A stretch of DNA of 64,000 bases from Marinilabilia sp046483585 (GCA_046483585.1 JAWOCV010000221.1:1-64000); one strand, 5' to 3'; positions 32,751 through 41,308 are shown, counted from the stretch's first letter. The notes: generated from the sequence alone by a model not told the origin. Made by a program: numbers and translations.

Positions 32751-32758
32751 TATATTTG
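32751..32758 (+). promoter_or_regulatory. Candidate -7 box for the sirtuin gene
   Basis: TATATTTG matches the TAnnTTTG consensus and lies 29 bp before the ATG at 32788. No -33 TTTG is seen at 19-21 bp spacing, so support is partial. Confidence 0.4.
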
Positions 32759-32787
32759 TTTGCGCCGAAACCGAAAAATCGTTTGTT

Positions 32788-33477
32788 ATGAAGAAATTGG
32801 TGGTTCTGTCGGGAGCCGGTGTCAGTGCAGAAAGCGGGATCAAAACCTTTCGTGACATGGGTGGCCTGTGGGAGCAGTATGATGTGACCGAAGTGGCTTC
32901 ACCTGAGGCCTGGGCCAACAACCGGAAGTTGGTCCTGGATTTTTACAATCAACGGCGAAAGCAACTGTTCGAAGCTTCTCCAAATGCGGCTCACTATGGG
33001 CTGGCCGAACTGGAAAAACATTTCGATGTTCATGTCATCACGCAAAATGTGGATGATCTTCATGAAAGAGCCGGAAGCAGGAAGGTGCTTCATCTGCACG
33101 GGGAGTTGAAAAAAGCCCGTAGTACGGCCGACCCCTCTCTTGTTTATGACCTTGATCACTGGGAACTGAAAGAGGGAGATGTATGTGAAAAGGGTTCACA
33201 GCTGCGGCCACACATTGTATGGTTTGGAGAACCCGTCACGGCAATTGAGGAAGCTGCCGGAATTGCGGAAAGTGCCGAAATATTTGTTGTTGTGGGCACC
33301 TCATTGTCTGTCTATCCGGCTGCCGGGTTATTACAATTTGTGAGAGATGGTGTACCTGTCTATATCATTGACCCCGGATCGCCGAAGTATGAGGAATCTC
33401 CTGAGGTGCATGTGATCAGGGAAAAAGCCTCGGTGGGGGTGGAAAAATTAAGGAGACAATTGCTTGAAGGGAAATGA
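32788..33477 (+). CDS. cobB: NAD-dependent protein deacylase, sirtuin class III-like
   Basis: This 229-residue sirtuin has the NAD-binding motif SGAGVSAESGIKTFRDMGGLW (8-28), QNVDDLHERAG and the catalytic histidine in LHLHGEL. Y53 and R56 form the Y-x-x-R pair that in class III (SIRT5/CobB) enzymes binds succinyl or malonyl groups, so desuccinylase or demalonylase activity is likely beside deacetylation. The small domain lacks the usual four zinc cysteines (a single Cys in GDVCEKGSQLRPHIVWFGE). It converges with atpG across 29 bp. Confidence 0.92.
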   Translation: MKKLVVLSGAGVSAESGIKTFRDMGGLWEQYDVTEVASPEAWANNRKLVLDFYNQRRKQLFEASPNAAHYGLAELEKHFDVHVITQNVDDLHERAGSRKVLHLHGELKKARSTADPSLVYDLDHWELKEGDVCEKGSQLRPHIVWFGEPVTAIEEAAGIAESAEIFVVVGTSLSVYPAAGLLQFVRDGVPVYIIDPGSPKYEESPEVHVIREKASVGVEKLRRQLLEGK

Positions 33478-33506
33478 TATTTTTTCCACTGATTCAATCC
33501 TGCAGG

Positions 33507-34382
33507 CTACTTTTTTAATGCCTCTGCGCCGGAAGTGATCTCGATCAGTTCGTTGGTGATGGCCGATTGCCGTTCTTTGTTATAGGTGAGCTGAAGTTCA
33601 TTGATGAGGTCTGAAGCATTATCGGTGGCCTTGTGCATTGAGGTCATCCGGGCTCCATGTTCTGCAGCCAGCGATTCCAGCACTACCTGGTATAAAAGGG
33701 AGCGAAGGGTTTTGGGCATAAGCGTATTGACAATGGACTGCCGGTCGGGTTCCAGGATGTATTTGGAAATGGGTTTGTCACGTTTTATCTCAGGAATGGT
33801 GACCGGAAGGAATTGCTGAGTCTGAACATGTTGTACAGCCGCATTAATGAATTCGTTGTACACCACAATTGACTTGTTGAGAATGCCGAGGTCGTATTCG
33901 TCGATCAGTTCATCGGCCATCATGGAAATTTTGGAAAAAGAAGGTTGGGCCAGGTGTCCTTCCTCCCATATATGAGGCGTGATGCCACGGGATTTCAACA
34001 TTTTCCAGGCTTGTTTGCCAAGCACCCGGATCTCAACGTTTCCGGCCTTGTAATCTTCTTTAAGTTCTGTTTTGAGAAGTCTTTGTACCGCTTTTACAAC
34101 ATTGATATTGAAGGCCCCGCATAAGCCTCTGTTGGATGCGATGACCCACAGAACCACTTTCGGACCTTTTCCCGGCATTGTGTAATTGATATTGATATTG
34201 GGATGAGCCGCAACCATATCGTTAATGATTCCGATCAGATGAGAGGTGTATGGTCTGATGTGCCAGACATCATCCTGGGCCTTTTTGAGTCGTGCGGCCG
34301 AGATCATTTTCATGGCGCTGGTCACCTGGCGGGTGGTTTTAATGGCCCCGATGCGCGTGCGTATGTCTCTCAGGTTTCCCAT
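33507..34382 (-). CDS. atpG: ATP synthase F1 subunit gamma
   Basis: This 291-residue central-stalk subunit rotates inside the alpha3-beta3 head. The N-terminal helix MGNLRDIRTRIGAIKTTRQVTSAMKMISAARLKKAQ and the C-terminal MTSMHKATDNASDLINELQLTYNKERQSAITNELIEITSGAEAL form the conserved coiled coil. WVIASNRGLCGAFNINVVK is a family block. It is last in the operon, directly after atpA with no gap. The beta (atpD) and epsilon (atpC) genes do not follow; in this phylum they are often at another locus. Confidence 0.96.
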   Translation of the reverse strand: MGNLRDIRTRIGAIKTTRQVTSAMKMISAARLKKAQDDVWHIRPYTSHLIGIINDMVAAHPNININYTMPGKGPKVVLWVIASNRGLCGAFNINVVKAVQRLLKTELKEDYKAGNVEIRVLGKQAWKMLKSRGITPHIWEEGHLAQPSFSKISMMADELIDEYDLGILNKSIVVYNEFINAAVQHVQTQQFLPVTIPEIKRDKPISKYILEPDRQSIVNTLMPKTLRSLLYQVVLESLAAEHGARMTSMHKATDNASDLINELQLTYNKERQSAITNELIEITSGAEALKK

Positions 34383-35978
34383 TTACTGTTCCTCCTCATC
34401 AGCAGGTTTGAAATGTGAAGCCACATCATGGGCCACTTCTTCAATTTTTGAAGTTACCTGGGCGTCGAATTTTTCCTGCAGTATATTTTCCATTACCTCC
34501 GGGTGTCTTAATTCCAGTGTTTCCAGAAATTCGCGCTCAAATTCCCGGACTTTATCCATGGGGACATCTTTCATCAGCCCCTGAGTACCGCAATAGATGA
34601 TGGCCACCTGTTTTTCTACGGGAACAGGCTGGTATTGAGGCTGCTTGAGCAGTTCCACATTTTTTCGCCCTTTATCGAGTACAGCCATTGTCGCTGCGTC
34701 GAGGTCTGAGCCGAATTTGGAGAATGCTTCCAGTTCCCTGTACTGGGCCTGGTCGAGCTTAAGGGTGCCGGCCACTTTTTTCATGGGTTTGATCTGGGCA
34801 TTTCCGCCGACCCGGGATACGGAAATGCCTACATTGATGGCCGGACGTATCCCTGCGTTGAAAAGGTTATTTTCGAGGAAAATCTGTCCATCGGTGATGG
34901 ATATCACATTTGTGGGGATATAAGCCGATACGTCTCCTGCCTGTGTTTCAATGATGGGCAAGGCAGTAAGCGTTCCGCCACCCTTTAATTTATCCTTCAG
35001 CGAGTCCGGCACATCATTCATTTGCGAGGCGATCTTGTCGGATTCAATGATCTTGGCGGCCCTTTCGAGCAGTCTGGAGTGAAGGTAGAATATGTCGCCC
35101 GGGAAAGCTTCACGTCCCGGGGGACGCCGGAGCAGGAGCGATACTTCCCGGTATGAGACCGACTGTTTGGAGAGGTCATCGTAAATAATGAGGGCATGCC
35201 GTCCTGTATCACGGAAATACTCACCGATGGAGGTTCCGGCAAAGGGTGCATAGAACTGCATGGCTGCAGGGTCGGAGGCATTGGCCGAGACGATGATCGT
35301 ATAATCCATGGCCCCATGCTTTTCCAGGGTATGCACCAAATGGGCTACAGTTGATCCTTTTTGCCCGATGGCTACGTAGATACAAAAAACCGGGTCTCCG
35401 GCATCATAAAAAGACTTTTGATTGAGGATGGTATCGATGGCTATGGCGGTTTTTCCGGTCTGACGGTCACCAATAATGAGCTCTCTCTGTCCCCGGCCAA
35501 TGGGGGTCATGGCATCGATGGCCTTTATCCCTGTTTGCAGGGGTTCTTTTACCGGTTGTCTGAAAATGACCTCAGGGGCCTTCCTTTCCAGGGGCATTTC
35601 GAACAGGTCTCCCTCTATGGGCCCTTTTCCGTCAATGGCTTCTCCCAGGGTGTTGACCACGCGGCCTACCATGGCATCTCCCGCCTTTATCGAAGCAATC
35701 AGTCCGGTCCGCCGGACGATGTCGCCTTCTGATACCAATTGGGAATCTCCGAAGAGAACAACGCCCACACTGTCGCTTTCCAGATTGAGAATGACTCCCA
35801 TGCAGTTGTCAAATTCCACGAGTTCGTTCGATCTGGCATTGGTTAACCCGTACACGCGGGCGATGCCATCACTGACCTGCAGAACGGAACCCACTTCCTC
35901 CAGCTCTGTGGCTGACTGAAACCCTTCAATTTCTTTGCGTAAGATTTCGGATACTTCCGACGGACGTATTTGTTCCAT
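34383..35978 (-). CDS. atpA: ATP synthase F1 subunit alpha
   Basis: This 531-residue nucleotide-binding, mostly regulatory subunit of the F1 head has the P-loop GDRQTGKTAIAID, LIIYDDLSKQSVSYREVSLLLRRPPGREAFPGDIFYLHSRLLERAAK (Walker B and the ATPase alpha/beta signature) and the C-terminal helical domain. The start MEQIRPSEVSEILRKEI is typical. It follows atpH by 11 bp and is adjacent to atpG. Confidence 0.97.
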   Translation of the reverse strand: MEQIRPSEVSEILRKEIEGFQSATELEEVGSVLQVSDGIARVYGLTNARSNELVEFDNCMGVILNLESDSVGVVLFGDSQLVSEGDIVRRTGLIASIKAGDAMVGRVVNTLGEAIDGKGPIEGDLFEMPLERKAPEVIFRQPVKEPLQTGIKAIDAMTPIGRGQRELIIGDRQTGKTAIAIDTILNQKSFYDAGDPVFCIYVAIGQKGSTVAHLVHTLEKHGAMDYTIIVSANASDPAAMQFYAPFAGTSIGEYFRDTGRHALIIYDDLSKQSVSYREVSLLLRRPPGREAFPGDIFYLHSRLLERAAKIIESDKIASQMNDVPDSLKDKLKGGGTLTALPIIETQAGDVSAYIPTNVISITDGQIFLENNLFNAGIRPAINVGISVSRVGGNAQIKPMKKVAGTLKLDQAQYRELEAFSKFGSDLDAATMAVLDKGRKNVELLKQPQYQPVPVEKQVAIIYCGTQGLMKDVPMDKVREFEREFLETLELRHPEVMENILQEKFDAQVTSKIEEVAHDVASHFKPADEEEQ

Positions 35979-35989
35979 ACCGGTATGTA

Positions 35990-36526
35990 TTAACTCAAAA
36001 GTTTTTTCTTCAATAATTTCATTTGGTGGGACACACTGTTGTCCAGTATTTTTCCATCCACGATCAGGATCATTCCCCCCAGAATATCCGGTTTTACTTC
36101 AGGATGAAGCTCAATGGGTGCATCAAATTCTCTTTCCAAGAAGATCTTAAGCTCTTCAATATAATCTTTTTCTAAAGAAATGGCCGATATGAGCCTCACA
36201 TTTCTGATCCCTTTATGTTTTTTGTATAATTCTTCAAAAAAACGGATCATGTCGGAAAGCAGGGGTTCGCGGTTTTTGTCAATGACCAACCCAACGAAAT
36301 TTAGCATAACGGGGTGCTGCTCATCCCCCAGAACCTTCTGCAAAACCTCTTTTTTCCTGGAGGCTTTAATGACCGGATTGTTCAAAAACACACAGAACTC
36401 CTTCACCTCCTGGCAATGGGCAAGAAGCAGTTTGGCGTCATGATAAAGTTTGTCGAGGATTTGTTTTTCTTTTCCCAGCTCGAACAAACCGGTTGCATAA
36501 CGAACGGTTATGGGGCCTCTGTTCAT
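35990..36526 (-). CDS. atpH: ATP synthase subunit delta
   Basis: This 178-residue OSCP-type protein connects the peripheral stalk to the top of F1. Typical segments are ITVRYATGLFELGKEKQILDKLYHDAKLL at the N-terminus and the C-terminal KPDILGGMILIVDGKILDNSVSHQMKLLKKKLL. It lies between atpF (8 bp upstream) and atpA, the normal gene order. Confidence 0.94.
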   Translation of the reverse strand: MNRGPITVRYATGLFELGKEKQILDKLYHDAKLLLAHCQEVKEFCVFLNNPVIKASRKKEVLQKVLGDEQHPVMLNFVGLVIDKNREPLLSDMIRFFEELYKKHKGIRNVRLISAISLEKDYIEELKIFLEREFDAPIELHPEVKPDILGGMILIVDGKILDNSVSHQMKLLKKKLLS

Positions 36527-36534
36527 TTTGTGCG

Positions 36535-37029
36535 TTAATTGAAATTCATTTGGTTAAGATAGGTGTTGATAACCTTCTTTTGCCGTTCGGGGTCGCTCAG
36601 TTCCTCCTTAATGACTTTCTCGGCAATATCCAGCGAAAGACGTCCGATGGTATCCCTGATCTCGTACAAGGCTTCCTGCCGCTGTCTTTTGATTTGCTGA
36701 TTGGCCTGCTCAAGCATTTTGTCGCTTTCTTTTTGAGCTGTTTCCCGTGCTTCTTCCAGGATGTCCGACTTTAACCTGCGGGCTTCCTTCAGTATATTGT
36801 CCCGCTCTTTCCGGGCCTCCTCCCGTATCTGACGGCGTTTTTGCTCCATCATCTCGATCTCTTCCCTTGCCTTTTTGGCATCTTCAAGGGCATAAGTAAT
36901 CGTTTCTTCCCGCACTTTCAGGGCACGAAGGATAGATGGCCAGGCGTAACGCCGGAGAACCACCAGAAGTATTATAAATGTCAGGGATGTCCAGAAAACA
37001 AGTCCCGGACTTGGCGTTAATAGTTCCAT
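36535..37029 (-). CDS. atpF: ATP synthase Fo subunit b
   Basis: This 164-residue peripheral-stalk protein has one N-terminal membrane helix (PGLVFWTSLTFIILLVVLRRYAW) and a long charged helix rich in Glu, Lys and Arg (REEIEMMEQKRRQIREEARKERDNILKEARRLKSDILEEAR) that dimerises. It is followed by atpH at 8 bp and preceded by atpE at 49 bp. Confidence 0.94.
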   Translation of the reverse strand: MELLTPSPGLVFWTSLTFIILLVVLRRYAWPSILRALKVREETITYALEDAKKAREEIEMMEQKRRQIREEARKERDNILKEARRLKSDILEEARETAQKESDKMLEQANQQIKRQRQEALYEIRDTIGRLSLDIAEKVIKEELSDPERQKKVINTYLNQMNFN

Positions 37030-37078
37030 AATTGTTATTTATTCCGGAAAACCAACAAACTGTTTTTCCTTTTTGCGA

Positions 37079-37288
37079 TCAGTCGACCAACCAGGCCACA
37101 ACGATGGCGAACAGCGATACACCCTCGATGAGGGCGGCTGCCACGATCATAGCCGTTTGTATTTTTGAACTGATTTCAGGTTGCCGGCTCATGGCCTCCA
37201 TGGCCGATTGTCCGATTTTGCTGATTCCAAAGGCCGCGCCAAAAACGATAATGGCCAGTCCGATAACAGTCAAAGAAAGAGTTTCCAT
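37079..37288 (-). CDS. atpE: ATP synthase Fo subunit c
   Basis: This 69-residue hairpin proteolipid forms the rotor ring. The two helices are joined by the RQPE loop, and the ion-binding glutamate lies in AALIEGVSLFA. The Gln and the Ser/Thr next to the Glu that mark sodium-binding rings (for example Propionigenium) are absent, so proton coupling is likely. It sits between atpB and atpF. Confidence 0.95.
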   Translation of the reverse strand: METLSLTVIGLAIIVFGAAFGISKIGQSAMEAMSRQPEISSKIQTAMIVAAALIEGVSLFAIVVAWLVD

Positions 37289-37308
37289 GTCTTAGTGTTT
37301 TATGATTT

Positions 37309-38379
37309 TTAATGTTCTGATTCACTTGTACTCATACCAATAAAAAGGGATGTCAGCAAGGTAAATATATACGCCTGCAACAATGCCACCAGAAGCTCCA
37401 GCATCAGCATCACCAAAGATAATAACACGGAAGCTGGTGCAATATAAATGGATTTAATTATAAAAATGATCGATACCAGGCTTAAAATGATGATATGCCC
37501 GGCCGTGATATTGGCAAACAGACGGATCATCAGAGCAAAAGGTTTGGTAAACATCCCCACGATCTCAACGGGAACCAGAAAAATCTTCACCATAAAAGGC
37601 ATTCCCGGCGCAATAAATATGTGCTTCCAGTAATCTTTGGAGGCGAACAGATTAATGGCAAAAAATGCAAAAATGGCCATGGTTGCGGTGAAACTGATGT
37701 TCCCGGAGAGGTTACTGCTCCCTGGAAAAAACGGAACCAGACCAATCAGGTTGTTGATCCAGATGAAAAAGAAAAGCGTCAACAGGAAGGGCACGAATTT
37801 ATCGGCTTTTTCTTTTCTTATCTGGGCCCGGGCAATGTCGTCGCGGATAAACAGGATGATGGGTTCCAGCAATGCTCTGAAGCCTTTTGGGGGAGCCATG
37901 CCATGACGTGCGTAAGCTTTAGCTGCCGATATGAACATTAACAGTATGAGCAGTGCTGATAACAGCATACTTCCGGTATGCTGTGTTATGGAGAAATCAA
38001 TGGGAGCCGGGTTGGTAATAGCGCCGGATTCATCTTTGTGGAGTGTCCCCTCCTGGTCTGTTAAATAGAAACGTTCATTCTCAAGAACCACATGATCATC
38101 TCCTATCGGAGCCGGCCCTTCTGAATGGTAAAAATCATCGGACGAGTAAAACCAGGGTTCTCCGTCATGCCAAAGGATCACCGGCAGCGGCATTGAGAGG
38201 TGAATGTCCTGCCCGTGGCGGTTGGTGTAATCAAGAATATGCCATTGATGGGAATCACTGATGTGTCCCATGACCAACTCAAAAACATCAAGCGGTTCAT
38301 CGTCATCCGAACTCCCGGCAGCCAGGGAGGCCGGGTTGAATACAACCAAAAATAAAAATATGAAGAAAATTGGTCTCAA
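37309..38379 (-). CDS. atpB: ATP synthase Fo subunit a
   Basis: This 356-residue membrane subunit forms the proton half-channels. The essential arginine is in FALMIRLFANITAGHIII. It has an N-terminal signal-like segment (MRPIFFIFLFLVVFNPASLAAG) and about 110 residues of periplasmic extension (WHILDYTNRHGQDIHLSMPLPVILW...) before the first channel helix. The extension is usual in Bacteroidota and makes the protein about 90 residues longer than the E. coli form. It precedes atpE by 20 bp. A 165-bp gap separates it from the AtpI-like gene upstream, room for an internal promoter. Confidence 0.95.
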   Translation of the reverse strand: MRPIFFIFLFLVVFNPASLAAGSSDDDEPLDVFELVMGHISDSHQWHILDYTNRHGQDIHLSMPLPVILWHDGEPWFYSSDDFYHSEGPAPIGDDHVVLENERFYLTDQEGTLHKDESGAITNPAPIDFSITQHTGSMLLSALLILLMFISAAKAYARHGMAPPKGFRALLEPIILFIRDDIARAQIRKEKADKFVPFLLTLFFFIWINNLIGLVPFFPGSSNLSGNISFTATMAIFAFFAINLFASKDYWKHIFIAPGMPFMVKIFLVPVEIVGMFTKPFALMIRLFANITAGHIIILSLVSIIFIIKSIYIAPASVLLSLVMLMLELLVALLQAYIFTLLTSLFIGMSTSESEH

Positions 38380-38544
38380 TGCTTAATCCGGTCTTATGGT
38401 TATCTATGAATTTTTGTTATGCAATGGCAAAATTCAGTTTCTTCGGATGGTTCCGGTCTGGCTCAGAATGTCTGCGATGCTTAAGCTCAATTACAAAGGC
38501 CATATACGCTAATAACGTATGGATGTTTCAATATTTGTATGGCA

Positions 38545-38934
38545 TTATCTATTCCGGCCGAAAAGCCATTTTAATTTCCATTTTGTGTCGAGGGCCATGA
38601 GTACCAGGTAAGCAATGATTGTTGGCATAACATAAGCCTCCAGGTCATCGTGTTCCTTTTCAAAAAAGATGATGATAAGAAACGGAAGCAACAGCATTTT
38701 TAACATGGAGAAGCTCATTAGAGCCCATCCCGGGGATTCCGGCCATGACTTGCGTAACTTATTGATGAGATAGGTGCTTACAGGGAACAACATGATTATA
38801 ATGGCCACCAGGTAAAACCAGTTTTTCGGAATATGGCCCGCTTCAATGAAAACAATAAGGCCTGCCAGTCCTTTGAATAGCAGGCCGTAAAAAATTTCCT
38901 TGAATAATAAAGCTTTATAAAGGATAATTCCCAT
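38545..38934 (-). CDS. AtpI-like membrane protein of the ATP synthase operon
   Basis: This 129-residue protein has about four hydrophobic helices (KNWFYLVAIIIMLFPVSTYLIN, WALMSFSMLKMLLLPFLIIIFF, YVMPTIIAYLVLMALDT). Its place between bactofilin and atpB is where Bacteroidota carry small AtpI/AtpZ-related or uncharacterised membrane proteins. AtpI helps c-ring assembly in other bacteria. I see no sequence motif that proves the link, so the role rests on position. It starts 11 bp after the bactofilin stop. Confidence 0.65.
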   Translation of the reverse strand: MGIILYKALLFKEIFYGLLFKGLAGLIVFIEAGHIPKNWFYLVAIIIMLFPVSTYLINKLRKSWPESPGWALMSFSMLKMLLLPFLIIIFFEKEHDDLEAYVMPTIIAYLVLMALDTKWKLKWLFGRNR

Positions 38935-38945
38935 ATGCAGTGGGA

Positions 38946-39359
38946 TTATTTTTTAATTTCTTTGTCTTTTTCGGGCTGCGCTGTCAGAGGGGGTTGTTGT
39001 TGTTTGTTCTTTTGGTCGCCCATTGTACAGTTTCCGGTAAAGATGGCACCCGGCTCAATATTGAGTTTTCCGGTTTTCAAATCGCCGTTGACTTTTGAAC
39101 TGGTTTTGAGGGAAAGCAATTCGCTGACATTGAGTTTCCCTTCCAGCGTACCAGCTACGTCGGCATTACTGCAGATCACTTCACCTTTAACCAGTCCGTT
39201 GGAGCCGATCACCACTTTCCCTTTTGAATTTACATTTCCTTCAATGTTGCCGTCAATGCGTATGTCGCCATTGGTTTCGATGTCGCCCACAATTCTGGTC
39301 CCTTGCCCGATCATGTTAGGCAACTTGTTTTCGGGCTGCTGCTCATAAGTCTTTGCCAT
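38946..39359 (-). CDS. Bactofilin (polymer-forming cytoskeletal protein)
   Basis: This 137-residue protein has a central beta-helix domain of short repeats (GTRIVGDIETNGDIRIDGNIEGNVNSKGKVVIGSNGLVKGEVICSNADVAGTLEGKLNVSELLSLKTSSKVNGDLKTGKLNIEPGAIF region) flanked by disordered ends, the bactofilin pattern. Bactofilins polymerise without nucleotides and scaffold wall synthesis or localisation. It is the first gene in the ATP synthase transcription unit, a placement frequent in this phylum. The C-terminal tail is Lys/Gln rich. Confidence 0.92.
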   Translation of the reverse strand: MAKTYEQQPENKLPNMIGQGTRIVGDIETNGDIRIDGNIEGNVNSKGKVVIGSNGLVKGEVICSNADVAGTLEGKLNVSELLSLKTSSKVNGDLKTGKLNIEPGAIFTGNCTMGDQKNKQQQPPLTAQPEKDKEIKK

Positions 39360-39393
39360 GGTCCTTGTTTTTTGTTTTATTTATTTGTTTTGA

Positions 39394-39539
39394 ATGAGTG
39401 CGGTATAAAAAGGTATATTTTTGTCAAAATCGAGCTGTTTAAAATTTTTGTACCGGAGTTAACTGATTGTTAATGAGGATGCAAAAATTTCAAACAACGA
39501 AGAGTTTGGCAATAAAGATGCTTTTTAGACCGGGCTCAT
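39394..39539 (-). mobile_element. 146-bp inverted-repeat element, copy B
   Basis: This is the reverse-orientation partner of the element at 2752-2897, the same length with about 6 differences by hand alignment. The ends again read ATGAG...CTCAT, with GA on each flank. It lies 34 bp upstream of the bactofilin start codon, so it is close to, or inside, the ATP synthase promoter region. Its right end touches another repeat that starts AATAGTCCGTTAAAC. Confidence 0.75.
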
Positions 39540-39540
39540 G

Positions 39541-39707
39541 AATAGTCCGTTAAACTTTTTCATTAACCTTTGAATGGTTTGTTTATGTCGCAAAAAGAGA
39601 GCAACCTTTCCCTTCAGCTTCGAGCTTTGAGCTTTGAGCTTCGAGCTTTCAGCGACTACTGACTCTGCGACTGAGCTACTAATATCTAAAATTCCATCAA
39701 TCTATTG
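39541..39707 (-). mobile_element. Degenerate nested-MITE copy 6
   Basis: The left end AATAGTCCGTTAAAC followed by TTTTTCATTAACCTTTGAAT closely matches the reverse complement of copy 2 for about 45 bp. The right end reads AATATCTAAA...AATCTATTG, matching the other terminus loosely. The middle is replaced by unrelated sequence including a 7-bp tandem repeat. No target duplication is visible. Confidence 0.5.
39616..39653. repeat. 7-bp tandem repeat, about 5.4 units
   Basis: Units AGCTTCG, AGCTTTG, AGCTTTG, AGCTTCG, AGCTTTC and a partial AGC lie in direct succession. The repeat could vary in length by slippage between strains. It lies inside the degenerate MITE copy 6, away from any coding frame. 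Confidence 0.85.
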
Positions 39708-39740
39708 TATTTTGAAGCAAAATTAAAAAGATTCTTTGAA

Positions 39741-41177
39741 TTATTGTTGGCGGTTCAGTAATTCCCTTAATCCAAGCAGTTGTTTTTCTTTTTTTACTTC
39801 TCTCAACTTTTTCGCGGTTCTTGTATAATACTTGTGATTTTCGATAAAGTTGATCTGTTTTTTGGTCCATTCCCGCGGGGACATTTTCCCGTTGAAAGTT
39901 TGCACTTCCTTATAAAGATTATTGGCCACGGGAATAAAATCCGATCTTCCAAGGTAATTCAGGTCGGCATCCTTTAGTATGGCCTCTAAGTGATTGCGTG
40001 GAATGGCTTCCTCGTGGGTGACACGAATCAATTCCACGATTTCCGCGATTTGTTCGTCGGTAAAATTATATCCGTGCAACACTTCCCTAGCCAATTCGAT
40101 GCTGTTGTCCTCATGGTTTTCATAAGATATCAGAAAACCGGTGTCATGGAAGAGTGCTGCGGCTTTTACCAGCAATACCTCTTCTTCGCTGATGCCTTCC
40201 CCGCGAGCGATTAGTTCGGCCTGGGTGACGACATCGATGGTGTGTTTTACATTATGGTAAGTAAGTTCGCTCGGCAACTCGTTTTCCATGCGATTGAGAA
40301 CAGCTTCCTGCATGTCGGTGAATCTAATATGCTGAACACGAACTCTGAAAAGTTCATTGGGATATTTACCCTCCCCGTCTACAGATAGTTCCGGTAAAAT
40401 TCCTTTAATTAAATACATGTCCGTTTCTCCTTTATATTTTACGGGCATCTTGCCGCGGTATTCTCCAATAAAAAATTCACTGACCAGTTGCCAGGTTGTT
40501 CCTGAGATATTGATCTCGCCGGGAATTCCGGACGATTCCATCCGGCTGGCAATGTTAACTGTGTCGCCCCAAATGTCAAACGAAATCTTTTTACGCCCAA
40601 CCATGCCCGAGATGACGGGACCTGTGTGGATGCCAATACGCAATTCCCAGTAATCCTTCTTTTCGATCATTTTAAGGCGCCGCATTTCCTGCATAAATTG
40701 TTGCATTTCCATACCGGCCAGTACCACCTCTACAGGGTTGGTGCTGTTTCTAACGGGCAATCCTCCTGCACACATATACGCATCACCAATGGTTTTTATT
40801 TTCTCAACGCTGTATTTTTCTACAATTTCATCAAAATGCAGAAAAAATTTGTCAAGTTCATCGATCAGCTTTTCAGGATTGATCTGCTCAACAATGCGGG
40901 AGAATCCCTGAATATCTGCAAACAATACCGTCACCTGCTGGTATTTCTTGGATTTTCTTTTGGGTCCCTGATGGGTGTGAACGATAGAATCGGAATCGTA
41001 TTGTTGCTGAATGCGATGGGCCTTCTCTTTCACTTTAAGAGCCAGCGCAAGCCGCTCGGCGGTCAGGGCTTCCACCTTTTGATGAATATATCTCCGTACC
41101 CAAACCATTATTACAATAATAAGGACGGGTACTAAAATTATAATGAGAATGATATTTAGGGAAAATATGTCAACCAT
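39741..41177 (-). CDS. Class III adenylate cyclase fused to an HD phosphohydrolase-like domain
   Basis: This 478-residue protein has one N-terminal membrane helix (about 7-27), a short coiled coil, a class III cyclase domain (about 80-250) and a C-terminal HD domain (about 300-430). The cyclase has all expected residues: metal ligands D88 (FADIQGF) and D132 (TIGDAYM), ATP-specifying K128 and D201 (FDIWGD), transition-state N208 and R212. This predicts ATP use, not GTP. The HD domain shows YHNVKHT, LFHDTGF, a His in ENHED and a late Asp (KDADLNYLG). It could hydrolyse a phosphoester or sense a ligand. The protein is inner-membrane anchored with both domains in the cytoplasm. The ATG at 41177 is chosen over an upstream TTG. 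Confidence 0.88.
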   Translation of the reverse strand: MVDIFSLNIILIIILVPVLIIVIMVWVRRYIHQKVEALTAERLALALKVKEKAHRIQQQYDSDSIVHTHQGPKRKSKKYQQVTVLFADIQGFSRIVEQINPEKLIDELDKFFLHFDEIVEKYSVEKIKTIGDAYMCAGGLPVRNSTNPVEVVLAGMEMQQFMQEMRRLKMIEKKDYWELRIGIHTGPVISGMVGRKKISFDIWGDTVNIASRMESSGIPGEINISGTTWQLVSEFFIGEYRGKMPVKYKGETDMYLIKGILPELSVDGEGKYPNELFRVRVQHIRFTDMQEAVLNRMENELPSELTYHNVKHTIDVVTQAELIARGEGISEEEVLLVKAAALFHDTGFLISYENHEDNSIELAREVLHGYNFTDEQIAEIVELIRVTHEEAIPRNHLEAILKDADLNYLGRSDFIPVANNLYKEVQTFNGKMSPREWTKKQINFIENHKYYTRTAKKLREVKKEKQLLGLRELLNRQQ

Positions 41178-41308
41178 TTTAAACTGATTATCAAAATTTA
41201 TCCGCACAATATAAAAAAAGTCTTTAAAAAACAACCATTAATCTTTACTTTCGTACAGTTTATAAAAAATGGTTCAAACCCTTTAATGTTTGCAAAAGCA
41301 AAAAATGC

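Larger units (their letters stand above)
39360..39740. other. 381-bp repeat-filled gap between cyclase and bactofilin genes
   Basis: No gene is present. The gap holds the second copy of the 146-bp element (39394-39539), abutted by a degenerate copy of the nested MITE family (about 39541-39707). Inside that copy is a 7-bp tandem repeat (39616-39653). The promoter of the bactofilin/ATP synthase operon must lie in the right half or within the repeats. Confidence 0.6.

Noticed and set aside
38380..38544. Short minus-strand frame (28 codons) between the AtpI-like gene and atpB
   Set aside because: It is too short, has no resemblance to AtpZ or other operon proteins, and has no start signal.
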